DNA from: Pohlia nutans
Lineage: Eukaryota > Streptophyta > Bryopsida > Bryales > Mniaceae
Reading direction: 5' to 3'
Assembly: GCA_022496805.1 (NCBI GenBank)
Contig: CM040091.1
Location: forward strand, 24,356,336 to 24,420,335
DNA length: 64,000 nucleotides
Part shown: positions 45,502-58,283 of the stretch, one piece after another
How positions within the stretch are numbered: position 1 is the first letter of the stretch
Layout: every line of letters starts with the position of its first letter
Program-made: the position numbers and the translations under genes
Notes under the pieces: generated by a model
What the model was told of the DNA's origin: nothing
Database searches by the model: none
The model's input: only the letters and a program-made list of their open reading frames with translations

Positions 45502-45689
45502 TATTACTTCTGATAAATGATTAATGAAAGAATCTGAATCATTTGGTTCATTTGTGAGCCCAAGTCATTGCAATCAAATTATTTTAGGATTTTTGAAAAT
45601 AAAAAAACTAAAGTCGGTGTTAATCGAATGTGTTAGAAAAATAATAAGTCCAACTCTACAATGGAATTACTTCACATTTACACACGAGT

Positions 45690-46960
45690 TTCTATACCAA
45701 ATGAATGTAAATATATCTCTAGCTGAAACAATTGTAGAATATGCCTTTCACGATGTACTACCATCATCCAAATGATATTACGCATGTGTTCTATATTAGA
45801 TACTGCCATATAAATATATCTCTAGCTCAAACAACTATAGAATATGCCTTTCACGATGTACTACCATCATCCAAATGATATTACGCTTGTGTTTTATATT
45901 GGATACTACGATAAAAATATATCTCTCTCTAAAACAACTCTGGAATATGCCTTCACGATGTACTACTATCATCCAAATGATATTACGCATGTGTTTTATA
46001 TCATAAACTGCCATAAAAATATATCTCTAGCTAAAACAACTATAGAATATGCCTTTCACGATGTACTACCATCATCCAAATGATATTACGCATGTGAATT
46101 ATATCATAAACTGCCATAAAAATATATCTCTAGCTGAAACAACTATAGAATATGCATTTCATGATGTACTACGATCATCCAAATGATAAAACGCATGTGA
46201 TTTATATTAGATACTGCCATATAAATATATCTCTAGCTGAAACAACTATAGAATATGCCTTTCACGATGTACTACCATCATCGAAATGATATTACGCATG
46301 TGAATTATATTATAAACTGCCATATAAATATATCTTTAGCTGAAACAACTATAGAATATGCCTTTCACGATGTACTACCATCATCGAAATGATATTACGC
46401 ATGTGAATTATATTATAAACTGCCATATAAATATATCTCTAGCTAAAACAACTATAGAATATGCATTTCATGATGTACTACCATCATCCAAATGATACTA
46501 CGCATGTGTTTTATATTAGATACTGCCATATAAATATATCTTTAGCTCAAGCAACTATAGAATATGCCTTTCACGATGTACTACCATCATCCAAATGATA
46601 TTACGCATGTGAATTATATTATAAACTGCCATATAAATGTATCTCGAGCTGAAACAACCATAGAATATGCCTTTCACGATGTACTACCATCATCCAAATG
46701 ATATTACGCATGTGTTTTATATTAGATACTGCCATATAAATATATCTCTAGCTCAAACAACTATAGAATATGCCTTTCAGGATGTACTACCATCATCCAA
46801 ATGATATAACGCATGTGTTTTATATTAGATACTGCCATATAAATATATCTCTAGCTCAAACAACTATAGAATATGCCTTTCAGGATGTACTACCATCATC
46901 CAAATGATATTACGCATGTGTTTTATATTAGATACTGCCATATAAATATATCCGGAGCTC
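45690..46960. repeat. 103-bp satellite array, twelve units
   Basis: The word ATGATATTACGCATGTG and variants occur at about 45,770, 45,877, 45,978, 46,081, 46,186, 46,288, 46,391, 46,493, 46,598, 46,701, 46,803 and 46,908, a period near 103 bp. Each unit also has AATATGCCTTTCACGATGT and ATATCTCTAGCT. Short ORFs here are artefacts. Confidence 0.93.
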
Positions 46961-46981
46961 AAATAAGCCGTAAACCTTGAA

Positions 46982-47045
46982 CCCTAAACCCTAAACCCTA
47001 AACCCGAAACCTGAACCCTGAACTTGAACCCTGAACCTTGAAGCT
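46982..47045 (-). repeat. Interstitial telomere-like repeat
   Basis: Three exact CCCTAAA units (46,982-47,002) pass into variants such as CCTGAAC. They directly follow the satellite. Confidence 0.85.
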
Positions 47046-48097
47046 CGAAATCAAGATAGCACATATTAATCTAGTACTCCCATGAAGAGTGTGGAAACAT
47101 AAATATATTTGTATTGGAAGAATATTAGGTAGAAGTTATTGTTATTCAGTACAAATTTAGTGTTCCTATGGAATTTCAATATGTAAATATTGTATACGTT
47201 GTACTTATATTACGTGGTTCGTGAGTCTAATAGATCATGCCCTGAAGTGGCTAGAGGTGTAACAAATCTTGACCTGTCGTACTTCTTGGTCCTTCTTAGA
47301 GAGTGACGGAGGTACAGTAGTGGACCAGCATAATGACATGGTAACTCCTACAGAAGTAGGGGGTACAGAACAAAAGGAGCTACATCATGATATGGAAACT
47401 ACTATTAGAAAGTACAGATGGACAACAGCATCATGATATGTATGTTGCAACGACGCTAGCATGTGAGCCTAGAACGGTGAGCCTAGAACGGTGAGCCTAA
47501 GAGCTGTGAGCAGGAACTTTGTGAACCTAGAGCATGAAATTTTCCAAATTTAGAAAATATACTATTTATAGTAAAAAATGCGTCCTATTACCTTGGGACC
47601 CTATTACCGTGCTTTAGTTTTATTATGGATAAATTTCACTTTTTTCATGTTTACTTCCCTGAAGGCGCATAAAATTCCGAAGAAAGTGTTTCATTTTACT
47701 TGCTTTGCTGATTTAGGGACCCTACGGAAACTTTTGTTTCTTGATCAAGCTTGAGTGCCATCAATTGGGTCTCGGGCCCGAGACCCATACCCACACCTAA
47801 TCAGGTTAATCAAAGTTATATGGAGTATGGACGTTGCTGATCAGAATTTTTTTATAATAAAACGTTTTTTTTTTTTTTTTTTTTTTTTTCCAGAGTCATA
47901 GCATGACTTTAGAATGACCTCATGCATCATTACAGAATTCTACATGGCCCAAGCTCTAGGGTTGCCACGAGTCTACGTAGTAGGCTATAATTCATAGATC
48001 AACTTTCTAATTCTAAACTGCTATTCTGATGATTTCAGCAGCTTCAAGAATCTTCTTTGTTTCGTCTTCAAGAATCTTCTTTTGCACACTGTCACCG
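47046..48097. other. Non-coding stretch with a lone MULE terminus
   Basis: At 47,449 the sequence AACGACGCTAGCATGTGAGC begins, matching the terminal inverted repeat of the 14.7-kb MULE, with GAGCCTAGAACGG repeats after it. No opposite end is found. A poly-T run lies at about 47,866-47,890. No gene is seen. Confidence 0.6.
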
Positions 48098-49081
48098 AGC
48101 ATTTTTTACTCCGACACACGACTTCAACGACATACTACCCGCAAGGCAACGGCCAAGCCGAATCGACCAACAAGGTCATAGTCCGGATGCTCCAGAAACT
48201 AGTCAATGAGAATTGAACCGACTGGGACTTACAGCTCCACACGGTCCTCTTCGCTTACCGAACGGCATACAAAGTTGTCACGGGCTACACACCATTCCAA
48301 TTGGTGTATGGTCTGACACCGTTGATGCCAACCGAATACATCATCCCGACCCATCGGTCGACATCGACTACTGACTTTGCTCCCTAGCGAGTACTAGCAG
48401 CCCGAGTCGCCGAACTCGAGAAATTAGACGAGACCCGACTAGCAGCAGCCACCCACCACGGCGCACAACAGTGGAACCGAGCCCAGTGGGCCCACACCCA
48501 AGGTCAGTCGACTCGAGACAATGTAGGCGACTACGTCCTATGGCACCCGAAAGGGACAAATGTCCATACCGGTAAACTTCGTAGCAAATGGTTCGGCCCG
48601 TATCCCCGGGGAAGACACTTAGGAAATTTATTAAACATGGTGCGGTAAGAAATGAGGTGTGTTATATTCATGAGCAATAAAGTTTTGAAATATTTCGATG
48701 TAATATAGGATGCTTAAAATTCAAGTAAGGAATAATTACAGAATTTACCTAGAATATTCGAGAATATTCGAGAATATACCTTGAATATTCCAATTATGTG
48801 ATAGCCTCATTTAATTACCCCTTTAACGCACGTGTTCTACCAAAGTATAGTGAAGTGTCCTCCCCGAGCCCGTATCGCGTCCAATGTTCCCTTCCCAACA
48901 ACACGGTCCTCCTAGTCAGCATTCAGCACATTGACCCCGACCCAGTAGTAGTCAACGTCAACAAACTCAAACCCTACCGAGTCCTAGGCGATAAACTTCC
49001 TACCGAATTGTCTAGCCCACTCGCTAGCAAATCAGAGATTAGGGCTACACTAGAACAGAACGAAGATGAGTCCAGCCGATA
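48098..49081 (+). pseudogene. gypsy2 integrase C-terminal part, split by a MITE
   Basis: From [20 protein letters not shown] (the catalytic Glu region) through [10 protein letters not shown] and DYVLWHPKGTNVHTGKLRSK to WFGPY, then after the MITE RVQCSLPNNTVLLVSIQHID, where gypsy1 reads RVQYPLPNN. Stops TGA near 48,213 and TAG near 48,386 show decay. Confidence 0.88.
48604..48867. mobile_element. 264-bp hAT-like MITE
   Basis: Flanked by the 8-bp duplication GCCCGTAT (48,596-48,603 and 48,868-48,875). The ends are inverted: CGGGGAAGACACTT on the left, and CGGGGAGGACACTT when the right end is reversed. Removing it with one duplication restores the integrase frame. It has no coding capacity. An 8-bp duplication suits the hAT superfamily. 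Confidence 0.9.
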
Positions 49082-49607
49082 GCGGCCGACTTGACCCGAC
49101 CTAGTAATCGTCGGTCGACTCGACAGGTCGACCCGACTGGTCAAACCCTAGAAGAGCCGCCGTATTTATGGCCGCCGCCCTCACCTATCCCATCAGTTTT
49201 GAATGCGAGGCCAATAGGGCAAGTATTTAGCACTATGGCCGCACCCCTTCTTTCTCCTCTTGTTTCCTCGCCATTTTTGTTAGCTCCTCCTCCAGCCGAC
49301 CGACAGACCGCGCGCCTTCTCTCTCCTCTTACTCCCTCTCCACCCTCCTTCACTTCTCCTCCGGCCGACCGCCACTCCGCGGCCCTTGCCTTATGCATTC
49401 TTAGCAAGCGATTTCGACAATCGAGAGTAGAACGGCGAAGAGCAGCCAAGCGACCTCGTAGCCCGACTCTCCGAGAGATAATCGAGAGTAGACAGAGTAG
49501 GAAACGGCCGCGCCCATCGCCACTGCAGCCGACTGTGCGCGAGCCGACTTCAGGACTACTCCAGCCTTTTTCTTGTCTCTTTGTGCGCAGATTTGCAACC
49601 GACCGAT

Positions 49608-52062
49608 CGATGGCGAAAGGCAAGTCGACTGACCGCGGCCCACGACGTCTCTGGTCCTCCGCACCATCGACTTACAAAATTCCGATCCGCACTAGGGAAG
49701 GGCTCTACAAAACCCTCGCCTTTCAATCAATGCGGCCGATTTGGGAATGGCGCGAGTACGCCAATGAACACACGACCGAGACAGATTTCATCAAGGCGAT
49801 CGGCGTCACCGAGTTCGTAGCACTCGACTGGGACAACCCTCAACGCGCGCCACGCATAGAGCTAGTCGAGGAGTTCGTCAACGCCGCGATAGTCGACCTC
49901 CCCAACAAGTCGATCATGGCCCGCGTCCGCACGCAGACAGTCACTGTCATTCACGAGGTCCTGAAACTCCGATTCGGCATTACTATACAGCGGAGCGACC
50001 CTGCGGAGTACCACCGGGTCGGTTCCAAGAATATTCTGCTGCCGGCAAGACTGCTGAGGGCTACAGCATCTGCCACTGCAAACCCGAACACCACAGGCGA
50101 CTGAGGGCGTTCATTCAAGGCCTCGGGTTCAAACGCAAGACGACCTACATTAGCAAGGAAATGCTCGACTTCGTGTGCACAGTCGAGTCCCTGATCGACC
50201 GCGCCATGCAATGGGACTGGGCGACATGGATGTTCAACTCGATCGCCATCGATTTAAGACGATGGAGACCACCAAGACCACGATCTGCCCTTCAGTCGAG
50301 GTATCGGACTTCCTCCTTGAGTCTCATTTTCTTAGCACTGACCAGGAGTATACACACCAAACAGTCGCCCAGCAGAACACCAACGACCGACGTCGACATT
50401 CGGAGAACTCGGAAAACAGCTCCCGAGGACCCGACTACATCGTTTTTCAAGGCGGACTTGGAGCCGACCGCGCATTGAAGGAACATGTTCGACCGCCCCA
50501 ACCAGTCGACCAGGGCCAAACATCAACTGCCCGGCCCCCTAGTCAGCAAACCACGACCGACCCAGCAGCACCAACAGCCACTACTGGGAGTCAACCGACA
50601 ACTGAGCGAAGGGAGACACGCTCCACACACGCACGCAAGCGAGACTAGGAGCAACAAGAAAAGCGTGCCAAGCGAGGCCGACTCACCCCCTTAAGCCACT
50701 TTCTACCTCGACAGGTCGACCTGACCTCATCCGACAGCGAGGCCCAGTCGACTCCACCACCAATACCAGGTGAAACCCCCCTCCCTGACACACCTCCCCC
50801 CCCCACTATCCGACTTCGCGCCACTCAACCTCGAAGAGGCATATAAAACGGCACCAACCGCCGAGTTTCGCCAGCCACCGCCCGTCTTTCCAACGACTCG
50901 ACCTCCGACATCACCCGGGGTCAATCGACCAGCACCCGACTTACCAACATCACGAGCCACGACATTTGCGATACACTGGCGCCAGCGCCTGGATGACGTC
51001 CAAGGATCAGTTAGTCGACTCGAAGATGTCGACTCCCTTTTCTTCGAGGCGGTTCAAGCAAAGACCACCCTTCAAGCCGAGCTCGACCGCAACCGATTGG
51101 AGAGTAGTCGACTGGCCAGAGACTCCACAGCCTTCAAGCAGCAGGTCGACAACCTCACTACCAAGCTGGCAAGAATGCGTACTACTATCACCACCGTCAC
51201 GGAGGAGAAGAGTCAGACCGACAACAGACTTGCCCAGCTAGAAGCCGACCTGAATACCAGTCGACAGCAGGAACAGACACACCAAAGCGAGCTCGTGGTA
51301 GTACGAAACGAACTCGGAGCGGCACGATCCGAAGTAGCAGCAACCCAGCTCAGTCTTCAGCAAGCTCGGAAGGACATAGTCGACTCCAACAACCGACTTG
51401 ACCTACTGCTCCAAGACAACGAGGAGAAGTCTCGCCAATTTGCAATTCGGGAGCTGCAACTCCACAAACTTCGAGCGCGCAAGTACCGACTCCGACTCAA
51501 GGCAAGAAACCGAATCAAGGTTCTCAAACACACCCTCAGCACCGACCGCCACCAGCTCAACATGTACCGCCGGCAACTCGACCAACTTCAGCTCGACCAC
51601 CCGGACTTGGAGATTCCACCAGTCGACGAAGACGAAGACAAGGATACGAGCCACCTCGAACCCGACCATTCGCTCCGGGAGAACCAGTCGACTGACGACG
51701 ACGAGGTATTGACTACCGACGTCAAATTGAGCGAGGACGACGACGAAGACGACGGCGAGTCGACCAATGAAGACGAGGATCGAGATCAGCAACAGGAAGA
51801 CCAGCGGACACCGCCAGCCAACCCTCAACACACGGTGCAACAGCAGCCAGAAGCACATCACCCTCCTTCTCCACAGCAGCAGCGGGATCAGCAGCACCGA
51901 GCACCTGACCAAATGACGACAGCACCCACACCATCGATAGTCAACACTCCAGTCGACTCACTCGTAATCTCTTCACCACACTCTCTTGGGTTCGACTTTT
52001 CAGGAATGCCTACAGATATCCGCTCACCCGGCATGACCCAGGACTCCATCGACGTCAACTAG
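49608..52062 (+). pseudogene. gypsy2 third ORF: mobile-like domain plus coiled coil
   Basis: ATG 49,608 follows an acceptor-like TCTCTTTGTGCAG. The protein starts MAKGKSTDRGPRRLW, then the mobile-like part (PIWEWREYANEH, FIKAIGVTEFVALDWDNP, ELVEEFVNAA). After a frameshift near 50.03 kb comes DFVCTVESLIDRAMQWDWAT. A linker with KRAKRGR follows, after an in-frame TAG near 50,647. A long coiled coil (about 51,000-51,600) and a very acidic Gln-rich tail end with TAG-TGA at 52,060-52,065. The layout matches the third ORF of gypsy1. Confidence 0.7.
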
Positions 52063-52196
52063 TGACGAGTCGACTATAGTCTGGGTCGACTACTCGACCG
52101 CGGGTAATTTTGTCATTCCTCGTGACCATTTTCCCTAGTCGCCTACCGGGGTAGACTAAAGTCCACAGGAGTGTACTTAGCTCAAAGCGAGGGCAA

Positions 52197-52737
52197 TGTT
52201 AACCGAATATTCGTTGATATTCCCTTAGGCTAAGAGTAGGCTAGTTTATACCCGGCAGGAATAGACCCGGCAGGCGATACCCGGTAGTACAGGCTGGTAC
52301 AGACTGGTCGACCCGACTATTCCGGTCGACCAGTCTGACACACTGTCAGACCAGTCTCCTATATGTACTTTCCCTCTCGTTGAGAGAGTTGTTGCTATAC
52401 ATTTTGTACATCTTCTTAGCAGCCTCAGTTGTACTTCACTCTTGTCTTAACTCTTCTTGTGCGCACTAGTATGGTAGACCACTGTTGTTAGACTACTGCT
52501 GTTTCCTGCTCTTGTATCACTTTTTGTGGTTGTATCTTGATTAGTTGCTGTAGTCTGTGGGTATGCAGGAGCCGACTCACTAGCATACTAGTGCTTTTTC
52601 CTAGTCGACAGTACGTTCTCCTTTGTAGAAACCTCTTACTACTCCTCTCCATCTCTAGTGACTAGCCTAGCGTAGAGTATTCTTGTGAGGAGTAGTCTCA
52701 TTCGTTTAAGGTCGGTTCCTAGAAACCCCCCTTAACA
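52197..52737 (+). repeat. gypsy2 3' LTR
   Basis: It starts TGTTAACCGAATATTCG after a purine tract (AAAGCGAGGGCAA) and ends CCCCCCTTAACA. Its first nine bases equal those of the gypsy1 LTR. With no 5' partner in the window, the limits rest on TG..CA and the purine tract. Confidence 0.75.
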
Positions 52738-53791
52738 ATGGAAAGGATGGAAAGAAATGGAAGCCGAAATCTTCCTCTCTAAAGAAGCAGTTCTTCAAAT
52801 CATTCGGGTGGTAGGATAATCTGAAATGCTCAAACCTAGTCGATAAGGATTTTGGAGTGGTGGCCCAACATCTCCTAGGAGATACTCCAGGGCGGCGTGC
52901 GCCATATCCAAAAGTCTTAGTCCCGAAGACAAACACGGGGGGTTGACTCCTTGGGGGGTGTTGCATATCACGTGTGGCCAAGGGGTATTTTTTTGGGGGG
53001 TATTTTGTTGGCCTGGACTAATTAAATGGACCCTTCAATTACCTAATTTTCTAATTCTTCATGTTTTTAGGGTCCATATAATTACTTACAGTTTCTGAAG
53101 TGGAGTAATATTTCAACCCCTAAATTTGTTGTAACAAATTAAAGTAAATCAAAAAGCCGAAGTTTGAAGATTAAAGACAAAAATCGTGAACACACTATAC
53201 AAACAAAATACAAATGCTCCAATATACAAACGCAAATCGAACAAACCACATACAAATAAAACATAGCACCCTATGAAGACAATAGAAACCAAACGACCAA
53301 AAGCATACCAAGATTTTACTACCAACTGAAACATTGTGGAAGAGAAGCCAGAGCCATAAGCATTCTGGCTGAACGCAAGAACAATAGCCCACATGTGTTG
53401 AATCCAGCTCTACAATGAAACCAACTACAACACAGAACTACAATGAAGAACAATGAAGAACAATGAAACTAACTTCAATAACATCAACCACATGTGTTGA
53501 ATCCAGCACCTTCACAACCCTGAAACAAACACATGCATGCAAGACTACTAAGAATCATCCCAAAGAAAAATATATGCATTACGGTGTGTATTTACAAATA
53601 CAGTAAAATTTCAGTTTTTATACAAAAGCCGATTCCTACTTCAAGATACTTAGCCCTATCTAAAAGCCGATACATCCTGAAAACCTGCACAAATCATTTA
53701 AATACCTTAGGAATCGCCTGCGCCAAAACTAAAACCTACTCGACATACAATATCAAAACTGAAGAAGTGGAATCTAGACAAAACCAGCAGC
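52738..53791. other. No supported gene
   Basis: AT-rich with AACAATGAAG repeats near 53,440. ORFs here lack domains and splice context. Confidence 0.35.
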
Positions 53792-54115
53792 TCATTCATA
53801 CATTGAAGGGGTGACCCACACCCGTTCCATGCTCTGCCAATCTGCTCCCTTGGATATCAAAGCCTCAGCACCCCAACCAGCCTGCAGTTCACCTCGTAGC
53901 GCGTCCAGCTCCACATCTGTCAAATCGAAGAGGGGTGCGGTGCGGAGGCGATGGGACATGGGGCTCGAAAGCTCCCACGACTTCGACAGCAACACGACGT
54001 TGCGGTCAAACCTGTCAACAACAAAATCATCAGCAGTGGTTTGATGGGGCTGATTCTCCCAAGTGAGGTCGAACTTCGCCAATCGCAGCGCTGCGTACTC
54101 CGTGTGGGGTGTCAC
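53792..54115 (-). CDS. Hypothetical exon, 107 codons
   Basis: The frame encodes MTPHTEYAALRLAKFDLTWE and later SKSWELSSPMSHRLRT and a Trp-containing end before TGA. Composition looks like real protein. A possible acceptor lies just upstream. No family is recognised. Confidence 0.35.
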   Translation of the reverse strand: MTPHTEYAALRLAKFDLTWENQPHQTTADDFVVDRFDRNVVLLSKSWELSSPMSHRLRTAPLFDLTDVELDALRGELQAGWGAEALISKGADWQSMERVWVTPSMYE

Positions 54116-55204
54116 CAGATCTCACCATTCCCTGCAGATTGCTAGTGCAAAGGGGATGGTACGCAGTTTAGTGGCGCGATCCACACCAAGATCTTGACAA
54201 GCCGCGCCATGGTTTAAGACACCCCAGAACTTCAAACTTCTAATCAAAAACCCTTGAACTAACAGAATACTACACGTGCGTGCAAACCCTACTACCCTAA
54301 ACACCCTAAACCGAAATCCTAAACCAGCCAAGAGAGAAAATGAGACACCAAAAACCAATAAAACCCGTTGTATCAAACACAAAGACAAATAGACATCCAA
54401 AAACTAAACCCTAACAAAGCCCGCATGCAGATGGACGTTGGCTCACTTCAACCCTAAACTTTGCATGCAAACCGTAAACCCTGCAAGAGACCCTAAACAA
54501 CGACTCAAACAAGAAAAAATAAGACACCTCAATGCTCACTCTGCACTCTCGATGCGATGCTCCGACCATCAGCACACCCTAGACTAATCGGAACAACGCT
54601 CCTAAAATGAAGTCGTCTACGGCCCACCCTAAAGCTCACTGCTCACAATAACTTCGTCTGTACGCAAATCAAGAACACAATCTGAAGAATAGTAACGCAA
54701 GAACAATAACGGAGGGCGTCTGAATGCCAAAACACAAAAACTTCAGCAAACCGCAAGCAAAGCTCAGAAGCAGCAGCCACCTGCAAAAAACCAAATGTCT
54801 TGAAACCCTAGGCGCAAACCCTCCAATGCTCACCCTCTTCACGATTTCATCCATCGAAACTGAAGCTAAACCCTAAAAACTCCAAATGTCATCCAACCCT
54901 AAAACCGCCAAATTAAACCAATACTTCATCCATCCGTTACACCCCCAGGAAACCACCAACTTTTCATCCATCCAGTAGTTCTATTTTCAGACTAAAGCCC
55001 TTTTTCTAGACAGTATGTTAGATATAAAATTGCAAAATTGAATGTATTATCCATAACCTTATATTAGTTATAATCCAAATTCTCGTATTTTATCTATCCT
55101 ATATCACCTCTAAAAAATTTCAAATTTTTAGCTCGTAATAATTAAACACACCATATCTTTGGTTACACCATTCCAGGTAAATTTTTCTAAGTCCCTCCCC
55201 CGGG
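54116..55204. other. Non-coding, telomere-like scraps
   Basis: Many AAACCCTAAAC-like words (for example 54,295-54,325 and 54,450-54,500) in AT-rich DNA. No gene is supported. Confidence 0.4.
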
Positions 55205-58200
55205 AAGACAAAGATTCTCGTGGCCGACAACATGTCAGCCGCGGATTGGGCCGAGCGCCGAAAGCGCTTGAAAATTGTGCTGCAAGATATAATGTCCATA
55301 AAGCCAACACTGAAATTCCTCGACAATGGCGACGACGTCATTCCAGAAAAGTGGAGGCCGTGGAAGAAGAGGCACCACTGGACGTGTCCAACGTGGGATT
55401 TCCTGCTCTCTCATCCGACCAAGGATTATTTCGTGAAGTGGCTCCGCCTCGAAGGATGGCATAAGCGTCTACAAAGACTATGCGACGGCCTTCCCGGAGG
55501 TGGTCCACATGTACACGAGGTTCATGACATTGAAGTACCGTATTTCGGAACCAACTGGAGGAGTCTAAATCAGAGGAGTTGACATGAGTGTCAAAGCTCT
55601 GGTCACCAGCTCCAGTTACTCCTACACTTCTCGTCCACTGAATTTGGCGGTGCTCGATGCCCGCGCGATTCCCTGGTCTAAATCGACCGGAGATACAGGC
55701 GCAATCGATCCCTTCCTCGAATTCCTCGCGGATCACCTTGAACCCGACGTAACTGAGCCAAACATTTGGCTGATTATCCTGTCCGGGAAAGAAGACTTCA
55801 AAGTTGCATCGACCTTTGCATCGAACGAGCTCGATGAATATGAGGCACAAGTATCCACGTACGTTCTGAGCAGAGGAGAGATGCTCAACAACGTCACCAG
55901 CAGAAATATTGCTCCAAACGTCACACTTCTCTTTCATTTCAAGAAAGACAACGAATTCGCCAAGGCTGCGCGGAAGTTAGTGACGTAGAAATACACTACT
56001 CCGCTTCTCTGTGAATATTACAAGGATGCCTCGAAGAACACGGAGGCAAAATGGAGAGTTGACACTACTAAACTCTGCATGGAACTCTACTTCCAGCTCT
56101 TGCACGCCTGCGCAGTTCCAAAGGAGAACGTTCTGGGGATTTATGCGGGGGCGAAGTTCATGTTGGCATCGCAGGTATACCCCATTTTTTATCTTCGGGT
56201 CGACAACTATGGTTATTAGCTGTAGTAGAAATGTTCACCACGGACTAATGTAATCAAGTGTGAAAAATTGTTGTAGTTTTCAATGTGGAAGTCAATACTC
56301 ACCCTTATCCTTGAGTTGACGATACTAGTCGATCGATTGTTGTAGAATGACTGATTTCGCTGATAACTAACTCGTACTGTTTTCTGTGTAGATGTTCGGA
56401 GCATATTACTACGGCTTCGTGGATCGGGCACACGTGAAGGCAGACACGAAAATCGCGAGATTTGCAAGCAGGCTGGATCAGAACGATTTCATGTTTTCGA
56501 ATTCTCCGTATGCCCTCGGGTACGAGATTCCAGCCTCTCGCAGCCCCGTGATCGTTCACTCCGACTCTCCTCCGTCCCCACCGATGACATTAGTGTCACC
56601 AGCAGACTCTGCTCCCGCTGTTGTCCGGTAGACAGAATTCGTGGGTGCGCATGTGTCCACTGATCCAAGCGTTGAGAGGATCGACCAATTCGGGACGAAC
56701 ACACTCCAGATCCGTCTGTGGCTCAACCGAGATCGTGTCGATGGCAACCCTGAGCAGGCGATGGAGGAGGAGGGCGACAAAACCGGGTTGGAGGATCGCG
56801 AAGATGAGCTGAATTAGGAGAATCCTGCCGAGGCTCGACGTGAGCAGCCCTCTCAACAGCTTGAGGACAACTATGAGACGGACTCAGAGTGGGATAATCG
56901 AGTTGTCAAGCAATCACAACCTTTGGACGATCATGACACGGGGAATCCACAGCAGGAGCCGTTCCGTGATTCTCCAGAGGATCCTGAGTTCGATCAGGAC
57001 ATCCAGCAGTTCGTGGAAATTGTCGTGGAGCAGGCTGTCGAGGAGGCCCTGCTCCAACCTCTAGATCAGCAGGCGGAGAAGACGACGAATCCAGCTGCAC
57101 GCGACTTGTAGGCCAGGGACGAGGGCGTGGAGCTGGCTGTGGAGACGGTTGTGCCGGAGCCTGGAGAAGAGCAGGCGGCAGTGCAAGGCAAACCGCCGGG
57201 AGACGACGACGACGATATGACCATAACCCAGGTGGATACAAACCGTCCTCCCAATCCGCAGGATGTCGTCCTCTTGGAAAGTGATGATGAAAACGATCAT
57301 AAACGCGATAGTGATGACGACGACAAGGAGCTTGACCAGGACAAGAGAGTGGTCATAGACAAAGAAACTAGGGGGAAGGTCAAGGTGGACAAAGACTGGT
57401 TCACTCAACACATGGAAATACTGGCAAGAAGGGAGGCGAGGGCAAAGCAGAAGGAAGAACTTCAGAGGCAACTAGAGGAGTCAAAGAAGGCCACTGCAGC
57501 TGCTACTGCCGCCGCGGCTGCTGCTGATCAGCGAGCAGCCAAGGCAACTGTAGATGAGCGTGCTACAGAGTCAGCTGCAATTCCTAGTCAAACATTTGAA
57601 TGTCCCGCTGGAATTGATTACGGTTGCTCCCAGGTGAGTCGCCCCCAATCGACACACCCCAACCTCTTCTGCCCTCCACTAGCGCTCCCGTTCTTCCGGT
57701 CGAGGGACAGCAGTCGGAGAAGACCTCCGATCGTCCACCCGACGATACGGTTAATGCAATGCCCATTGTCGCCGACCCTTCGCCTCTTCTGCCGTCCGCT
57801 AGCGCTCCCGTTGCTCCGGTTGTTGAGCATGAGCCCGTGGAGACTCCTAATCGACGACTCGATGATACGGACGTTTCCGTCTCCTTGTCCCCTCTGGATC
57901 GTGTTCCGTCCACTCCTCCGTCTCAGATCGTTAGGATTCCTTCCCCTGAGGGGTCGGCCTTCGAAGTCCGGGTTCCCCAATCAAGAAGCGAGGGATCACC
58001 CCCAGAGCAAGATCGTCGAGTCGACGATACTGCCATAGAGGTCCAATAGCCGGCGACTGAGGTCGAGGCTCCTGAGGCGTTGGTGTGCTCAACCTCTCGT
58101 GAAGACCCGTCGGAGTTGCAGTCGCCGTCCTGCATGGACTTGGATTTGGTAGACTACGAGGTGGGAGAAAAAGACCGCGCCGACGACAACGACACTGAAC

Positions 58201-58283
58201 CTCCGCTCGCTTCAGACCTGCCATCGCAGGATCCAGCCAGACCGGATCAGGTACAGCCCTCTGACCCTTATGATTTTGATTGA
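55205..58283 (+). pseudogene. Gene 3: methyltransferase-like copy with acidic tail, many TAGs
   Basis: The first segment (ADWAERRKRLKIVLQDIM, about 55,240) shifts frame near 55,460 and continues VYKDYATAFPEVVHMYTRFM. Then LNLAVLDARAIPW occupies the motif IV position (DPPY replaced by DARA), IWLIILSGKEDF is the next strand, and ENVLGIYAGAKFMLASQ joins across an intron (56,175-56,391) to MFGAYYYGFVDRAH, the motif I region. A long acidic, Gln-rich tail follows to TGA at 58,281. In-frame stops are TAA at 55,566 and TAGs at 55,986, 56,629, 56,815, 57,109 and 58,047; a frameshift lies near 57,620. No ParB-like box was found upstream, so the copy appears 5'-truncated. Confidence 0.6.

Larger units (their letters stand above)
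48098..52737 (+). mobile_element. 5'-truncated Ty3/gypsy retrotransposon (gypsy2)
   Basis: It begins inside the integrase core and continues through the GPY/F-like module, a third ORF and a 3' LTR. It is related to gypsy1 (shared integrase text and ORF3 layout) but clearly a different family. No 5' LTR, gag or RT is present. A MITE interrupts it. Confidence 0.88.

Noticed and set aside
45524..46083. Short proteins within the 103-bp satellite
   Set aside because: They repeat with the satellite period and come from the repeated DNA.
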